Part shown: piece after piece, positions 58,082-64,000 of the stretch | Layout of the letters: the number at the start of each line of letters is the position of its first letter | How positions within the stretch are numbered: the stretch's first letter is position 1 | NCBI GenBank assembly: GCA_907163345.1 | Contig: CAJQUN010000020.1 | Coordinates: 8,677,722 to 8,741,721, forward strand | DNA from: Haberlea rhodopensis | Taxonomy: Eukaryota > Streptophyta > Magnoliopsida > Lamiales > Gesneriaceae | DNA length: 64,000 nucleotides | Reading direction: 5' to 3' | Translations under genes and position numbers: made by a program | The notes under the pieces: generated by a model | Told to the model about the DNA's origin: nothing | The model's input: only the letters and a program-made list of their open reading frames with translations | Database searches by the model: none

Positions 58082-58115
58082 ATATTCCCCACTAAAAGAA
58101 TTTCGTCCTCGAAAT
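58082..58115 (-). other. Polypurine tract region of element J
   Basis: Minus strand: TTTCGAGGACGAAATTC then TTTTAGTGGGGAATAT directly before TGTGATGACC, as in G and A. Confidence 0.85.
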
Positions 58116-59755
58116 TAGCACTGGTGTATCGCGTCACACCCGGGCTACACAACAACATGAAGCCACAACCTCGATTCTTAACCATAACAGAATCGTATTA
58201 ATAAACGTGAGGATACTTACTTCTCTTCAAACTCTGAAACAGAGCGACATACCAAAACCAACATATCACCTAAGAGGCAAAACGTACCTCGATGCGGGTC
58301 ATCCCAAAAGTCAGCCTCTCATGACTGCAAAACAACCAATACTTACGGCTGTAGACCGGACAGTCATCCTTAGTTCTAATACAACTAATAAGAACGCATC
58401 CTGACTTACACCTCAACCGTGAGAACGTTGACCTCGTGTCAAACTCTGGAGTGGAATAGACTTCCAAATCCATCATAACGTCAAAGAGCGTCAGCACAGC
58501 CCAACGCTAATAATCCAAAAGCAGTTAGTCAACTGAAACTGTAAGGATTCGAATCGCTCCTGATTCCATCGTAGATTTCATTCCTTGACATCTCTTATCA
58601 TGACTCACGATGTCCAACATACATCGTTACGAGGGAAACACTAGTATTCCACGGTGTACACATAACAAACCTGGTTTCCACTTTCAAACCTCCTCTATCG
58701 AAGGAGCAGTCGCATCATTGCAACTCAAATACATGGATTCTCAGATCGAATCAACGACGACTTGACGACTCTCTCGTTGGTACTTCACATCATGAGCTGT
58801 CCCAGACAAGTCTCCCCAAGATTAAACATAAACATATATACGTTTCAGTGAGGCATACTCAACCTCAACTTCAAATGACGTGGTGACTACCAGAGTCCAC
58901 CACAATCCACCTCGTATCACCTTACGATTTGCCAAACTTGGTTCCAACGAGCAGTATAACGGCTCTAGCAAGCCCATCATGGTGCTGCACACACGCGGCA
59001 GACAAACTAGTCGTTGCCTCACTAGGTTCACCTCAAACCTACCAATCAGATGGACGCTTCCGCACGGCATACCATACCATGGGAAGAAAATCAATAGAGT
59101 AGTGGGTCTTTACCCAACATTCCTCCAATGCTGATATACCCTGGACACTCCAAGGTCCCCATGTACTTAACATAACCTGATCCTACTCCCTTAGGACCCA
59201 TCTTACATCCTCATGGGTGGTGTGACCATGTCTACCACATGTCATATCAATAGAAAGCGAGTAATTCCTCCACGATTACTCCTATCGTCAAAAACATGGC
59301 CAAAAAGCCAATCCAACGAGCATACCTCAAGGGTATCACCACTCGTAATATGATTACCCCAAACATAAGCTGCGGTACAATCACATGTACAGCGCATCCA
59401 TCCATTCCTCGAGCAACCCGCTCGGTATAAGGGTCACGTCAATCGGTGACGCACACACCTCCTTGTGCCCGACACTGGCACCCAAGGCATACAACTGAAA
59501 ACGTATGCTCAACGCATTGTTCATCGTAACGATGATGCATGTCTAATAAGACATCTCCTACACCATCGTCAACGTCATCCTGTGACGACACATGCCAACT
59601 CATGGCATCTAAGACATTGTCAACTAGTGACGATACATGTACATCAGCGTATGTCATCCACTATCATGCTAGTAAGTTAGGCATAATAAAACATTTATAT
59701 CAATGCATGCCAGCTACAATAAAGCTAATAAAATAGCAATATCTCATACCTCATC
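58116..59755 (-). other. Interior of element J, 3' part, non-coding
   Basis: No open frame above about 90 codons and no pol motif on either strand. Apart from the GAGGACGAAAT end phrase, I see no chromodomain or integrase echo. Confidence 0.6.
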
Positions 59756-60240
59756 GCTAACAATATAGCGGCATACCTGTCTCCGTCGCTCAATAATAGT
59801 ACGAAAACAGCACCCATCGCTCGAAGGCGGCAAAATCCTGTGCTGAGTACATAGCGGCATAATCCCTCGCTATAGAATCGACGGCATGACACCTCGTCAT
59901 ATAATAAGTGGCATGAAACCTCGCTATACACCTGAGCATGAATCATCGTCCACATAATAGCGGAAAGAGGCATCGCTATCAATACCCGGCGGTATAACCC
60001 ATCGCCAATCAATATAGCGGAATGAGGCATCGCTATCATACATCTGGCGGAATAAACCATCGCCAATCAATATAGCGGAATGAGGCATCGCTATCAATAC
60101 ATCTGGCGGAAAGAACCATCGCCAATCAATATAGCGGAATGAGGCATCGCTATCATACATCTGGCGGAATAAACCATCGCCAATCAATATAGCGGAATGA
60201 GGCATCGCTATCATACATCTGGCGGAAAGAATCATCGCCA
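59756..60240. repeat. 58-bp (2 x 29) tandem array of GCGG...CGC hairpin units in J
   Basis: Regular part: AATATAGCGGAATGAGGCAT starts at 60011, 60069, 60128 and 60186 (58-59 bp), each unit holding two half-units, GCGGAATGAGGCATCGC and GCGGAATAAACCATCGCC. The left part (59760-60000) is older and more diverged. Half-units match those of S (26165-26380) and, reverse-complemented, H (47530-47640). Confidence 0.9.
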
Positions 60241-60265
60241 ATCATCATAAAAGAATGAGTCATCG

Positions 60266-60576
60266 TAAATCCACATAATAATATCGTATGGCCTCTTACC
60301 ATATGGGGCACCTTACCCCGTGGCACCTTACCACAATAATATCGCATGGCTACTTACCATGTGGGGCATCTTACCCCGTGGCATCTTACCACAATAACAT
60401 CGCATGGCCTCTTACCATGTGGGGCATCTTACCCCGTGGCGTCTTACCACAATAACATCGCATGGCCTCTTACCATGTGGGGCATCTTACCCCGTGGCAT
60501 CTTACCACAATAACATCGCATGGCCTCTTACCATGTGGGGCATCTTACCCCGTGGCATCTTACCACAATAACATCA
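60266..60576. repeat. 58-bp tandem array of GGGGCATCTTACCCC hairpins in J
   Basis: Unit starts (CCATGTGGGG) at 60299 (CCATATGGGG), 60357, 60415, 60473 and 60531, exactly 58 bp apart and nearly identical. Each unit contains GGGGCATCTTACCCC (4-bp arms). Same period as the adjoining array, different sequence. Confidence 0.95.
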
Positions 60577-60960
60577 TGTAAGCATCATCATATAAACGTC
60601 ATATAAACATCATCATTATAAATTTATTCCTCATAATCATCGTCATAAACATCATATCATCTTTACTTATTATAAACATCATCATAAACTTACTTATCAT
60701 TATCATCATCATGATCATCATATTAACATCATCATTACTTATCATAGTCGTCATCGTAAACGTCATATCATCTTCATTTATCATAACATCATCATCATAA
60801 ACTTATTTATAATAACATCATCGTAAACATCTTGTCATCTTTATTCATCATAGACATCATCATCATAAACATCGTATAAGCCTCATCGTATAAACATCGT
60901 ATAACATCATCGTATACACATCATCATATAAACATCATCATTTCATCGTGAATACTCATG
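60577..60960. repeat. CATCAT/ATAAACATC-rich simple repeat
   Basis: Irregular runs of ATCATCATAAACATC-type words with no fixed period. The minus strand gives Met/Ile/Asp-rich spurious frames. Confidence 0.85.
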
Positions 60961-60989
60961 CAATAAAAGCACAGTTGTAGTATAAGGAT

Positions 60990-61394
60990 GTGTGTTACCG
61001 TCCGATGCCCGTACGCCTCTTACGTACTTTCCTTGCTTGAACATTACATGAACAAACGTATTAGTATATTCAATAATAATTGAGACCATACCGAAGTATT
61101 CCACTGTCGGTTGTCTACCCAGTCTGTCCTCAGACAATACATCATATCTTTCTTTTCCCTGATTTTCTTCCAAAATCAGATTCCTTGGCACGTAGCATAT
61201 AGAGTGTTAGACATCACTATTAATACCATCCTATCGTGTTCCACACGATTCCTGCAACCACAATGGTTAGCAATACTACTTTTCATATCATAAAAGCACA
61301 AAAACAATTAGTCATGTCGTATAACATTAATGCCATCATGCATAAATATGTGCTATCAATAACTTCCTAGGCCCTCAACAGCCCCAATGAGCAA
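60990..61394 (-). other. LTR-like leader segment of element J
   Basis: Minus strand contains AAAGTACGTAAGAGGCGTAC then GGGCATCGGACGGTAA (61033-60996), close to the motif in S (GTACGTAGTGAGACGTACG then AGCATCGGACGGTAAAA). So J carries, inside its interior, a segment like the downstream part of an S-type LTR in addition to its own LTRs. Confidence 0.65.
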
Positions 61395-61411
61395 CCACTG
61401 CTCTGATACCA
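61395..61411 (-). other. Primer-binding site of element J
   Basis: TGGTATCAGAGCAGTGG on the minus strand, four bases from the 5' LTR; identical to the site of H. Confidence 0.9.
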
Positions 61412-61415
61412 CTAA

Positions 61416-64000
61416 TGTAAGGACCCCAAGCCCTTAACCCTTGATTAGTGTATTAACCACTATGTGTGGTACATGCTTTCTATAAAAAGTCAATCGGGAA
61501 GCTCAGATGATACTTTACTATTGAATGACAATTACAAAACTTCCTTTAATACTCAATGTTGTAAGATCATCATCCTAACAATAAAAGACTCATATGATTG
61601 CCCTTTACCAACCTCTTGGTGCCATTTTTCACATTGTGAACTTTTATAAAAATTTGGGCAGAGTCTCCCCATAAATAGAGCTATCCCAAAAAAAGAGCAC
61701 AGCACATAACATAATTCCCGGCCAGGGAACACATAATACTCATCAGAAAGCAGTAATACAAGTAAATTCCCAGCCAGGGAAGACACCACACATATGACGA
61801 CAAAAGTGGGTTTCAACACCCACATAATACACCAATGACTCTCTTAACATTTAGCAATTCTACCTCTAATTGCATGCAACATAGAATGAAAGAGAGAAAG
61901 GCTCATGCCTTTACATACAACCCATATACAAGTATAATCGTGCTCACATGCGAGCATCATGAATATGTATAAAATCATCATGGGTATATAGGTACTCTAT
62001 ACGATACCGTGCTCCATCAAGCCCTGGTACCACGATCCTGGGAGTACATCCAATCAACAGCTCGAGCTCATCTCCAAAGCCATCGATGTACCTGTTCACC
62101 TGCCCCAACAGAGACAGCCCCCAACGGGGTGAGCATACCAATTCCACAATTTCATAATCATAATGACATAGTACATAATTTACGAAAATGTAAATATTGT
62201 GGAACATATGTGATACTTCCTGGATGGTATCATCCTCATCATAGCGTACCCCTGTAATAACCCTGTTCTCAAAACAGATAAATCATCAAATCCTGAATAT
62301 GCAGTTAATCATCACATTGGTTAACCCTAGCCAGTTTCAAATTAGCAACCTTTCATAACATCTTGCTTTATCTAGCAATGATTAGCAACATTTCATAACA
62401 TCATTTCATAACATCGTTTCATAACATCTTTTCATAACATCGTTTCATAACATCTTTTCATAACATCGTTTCATAACATCTTTTCATAACATCGTTTCAT
62501 AACATCTTCTCATAACATCGTTTCATAACATCTTACTTAATCTAGCAATGATTATCAACATTTCATAACATCATTTCATAACATCTTTTCATAACATCTT
62601 TTCATAACATCGTTTCATAACATCTTTTCATAACATCTTACTTAATCTAGCAATTATCATAATTCTAGATATCATGTTGGTATTTCCTTAACTTCCGATA
62701 CTGGTTAATCACTTCTCTGATTAACTACGTCTCTGTTCCTATTATTACCAATAGGGAATAAAATACAGATATCCTAGATATCTAATCAAATACCACATTT
62801 TCATTTCTTACTTCAAGGTAACGTCATACTATGGGTGTTTGCTCCGTAGCAACCACACCTCATCATTGGCTCGCTTCATAGCGGCACTGAGCATTCCACC
62901 ATGTGAAACAACATATCGTAACCAAGTCCCGATACCATCATAGCAAAGCATTTCATGTATTTTAGATCATGCATCATACTTGTAAAACATCATTTAAACT
63001 ATGCTCGTACGCTAAACGTACCTTAAATCCTCGAAGTCCGAGCCAAACCTTGCTCGAGTTCCATGCCCCGAGGAACGATGTGCTAAAATGATAAATAATT
63101 CACAATTATTTACGAACATGTAACCCATGCTCAAGCACATCCATAACCCTCAAAATATCGTCAACACACGACAATTAACCTTTAAAAAGACCCGGGGCAG
63201 GGTACATGCAGGGAGGGAAAACGAATGCGATATATCGAAAAATTGCCCAAGAACACCTTCAATAATTCGAACCTTAGCATCACAATTTGAACCCAACCAA
63301 GCATCATAAATTATCTAAAACATGTAATGAACGATCCCTAACATGAATCATCAACCCATAGCCAAAATCCCCAAATTTGAAATCAAACCCTCACCAAATT
63401 AGGGCAAATTCGAACCATAACATCTTAATTCGATCCCACTTAAGCATCATAATTCATTTAAACATGAATAAATCGAATCCTAACAAGCATTATCATCCTC
63501 ATGCCAAAAATCCCCAAAATCGAATTCCAAGCCCTAAAATTCGAACATAATTTCGAACCAAAAAAATCACAATTAGGCAGGGAAGAACATCACAAACATG
63601 GAAAAAGGGGTAAGGAACGTTACCCAAACGAAATCGGAAGAAAAAACGACCAAAATCCGATGAACCCTAGAAATTGGGGATCGCCGCTCTTTCTCAAAAT
63701 TCGACTTCAAATCGCGATGAAACTTTCAATTGCCGGAGGGGAAATGAGCGCCTGGACGAGACGAAGCCGTGGGTAGGTCGGACGCGCCGATCGGCGGCGG
63801 GACGGCGGCGGCCGAAGCGCTTTTGCGCGCGGGCAGGGGCTGGCAGACGGGAAAGGGTCGCAGGAGAGGAGAGAGGAAATGAAGGGGTTGAAATGAAATT
63901 TCCTTTTAAAATTTTGGGTTCAATTGGTATTTATAGCAAAAATACCCCGAAAAATTAATAGCCCCACAAATACATCATGATTCCTTAAAAATCATCTGTT
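61416..64000 (-). repeat. 5' LTR of element J (incomplete, runs off the window)
   Basis: Aligns to 55261-57820 with about eight single-base differences and a length difference in the 13-bp array. About 240 bp should follow beyond the window before the end and the target duplication. Confidence 0.95.

Larger units (their letters stand above)
55261..64000 (-). mobile_element. Non-coding Ty3-type element J (runs off the window)
   Basis: Minus strand: 3' LTR 55261-58081, interior 58082-61415, 5' LTR from 61416 to beyond 64000. Primer site at 61395-61411 and polypurine tract at 58082-58115 define it. LTRs look above 99% identical where both are visible. The interior (3.3 kb) has no recognisable protein, only tandem arrays and LTR-like motifs. 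It looks like a large non-autonomous (LARD-like) derivative of the Tekay-type elements. Confidence 0.85.

Noticed and set aside
60266..60576. Regular 58-bp repeats as a CRISPR array
   Set aside because: Units are directly tandem without unique spacers, in a plant retrotransposon interior.
1..64000. Host tRNA or rRNA genes
   Set aside because: Only tRNA-Met-complementary primer sites were seen; no cloverleaf or rRNA sequence recognised.

Overview
This is a stretch of plant nuclear heterochromatin made almost entirely of nested LTR retrotransposons. I see no intact host gene, rRNA, tRNA or CRISPR. The evidence for a flowering plant is the set of element types: Athila-type Ty3, Tekay/Del-like chromodomain Ty3, and SIRE/Maximus-like Ty1/copia with an extra gene after pol. 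The extra gene resembles sequences I remember from Lamiales, but that placement is only a weak guess.

Layout. (1) 1-3718: 3' end of an Athila-type element (tail of its env-position gene, 3' UTR, LTR). (2) 3720-4440: minus-strand copia fragment (gag start, primer site, probable LTR). (3) 4441-6137: unassigned AT-rich DNA. (4) 6138-13427: Ty3 element 'A', a chimera: part of an LTR of one family, then a gag tail and a decayed protease-RT-RNase H-integrase-chromodomain of another family, then that second family's truncated 3' LTR. (5) 13428-34173: minus-strand SIRE-like element 'M' with both LTRs and matching ATCAT duplications. Inside M lie copia element 'C' (16042-24594, plus strand, 3' end lost) and solo Ty3 LTR 'S' (25652-27669, GTTCG duplications). 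(6) 34179-55260: plus-strand copia 'P', close to M, cut into three pieces by Ty3 element 'G' (34773-44681, CACAT duplications) and the 3'-truncated Ty3 element 'H' (45935-51705, same family as A). (7) 55261-64000: Ty3 element 'J', inserted in the last gene of P; its 5' LTR runs off the window.

Order of events from the nesting: A and P were truncated and joined first. M inserted exactly at that joint. C and S entered M; G, H and J entered P. G and J have LTR pairs that look about 99% or more identical, yet have eroded or no coding sequence, so they look like recent insertions of elements moved by proteins from elsewhere.

The most interesting signals are non-coding. Four LTRs from two Ty3 lineages carry clusters of CGATCGATCG palindromes with a shared flanking motif. 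The Tekay-like LTR families share one downstream order: a splice-donor-like GTACGTA/ACGTACG motif, then usually a family-specific tandem array (often hairpin units), then a G-run/CTGT block. Coding damage shows a repeated CAG-to-TAG pattern, as expected from methylated CHG sites. The SIRE-like elements carry a conserved post-pol gene with a PKKPRT basic motif.
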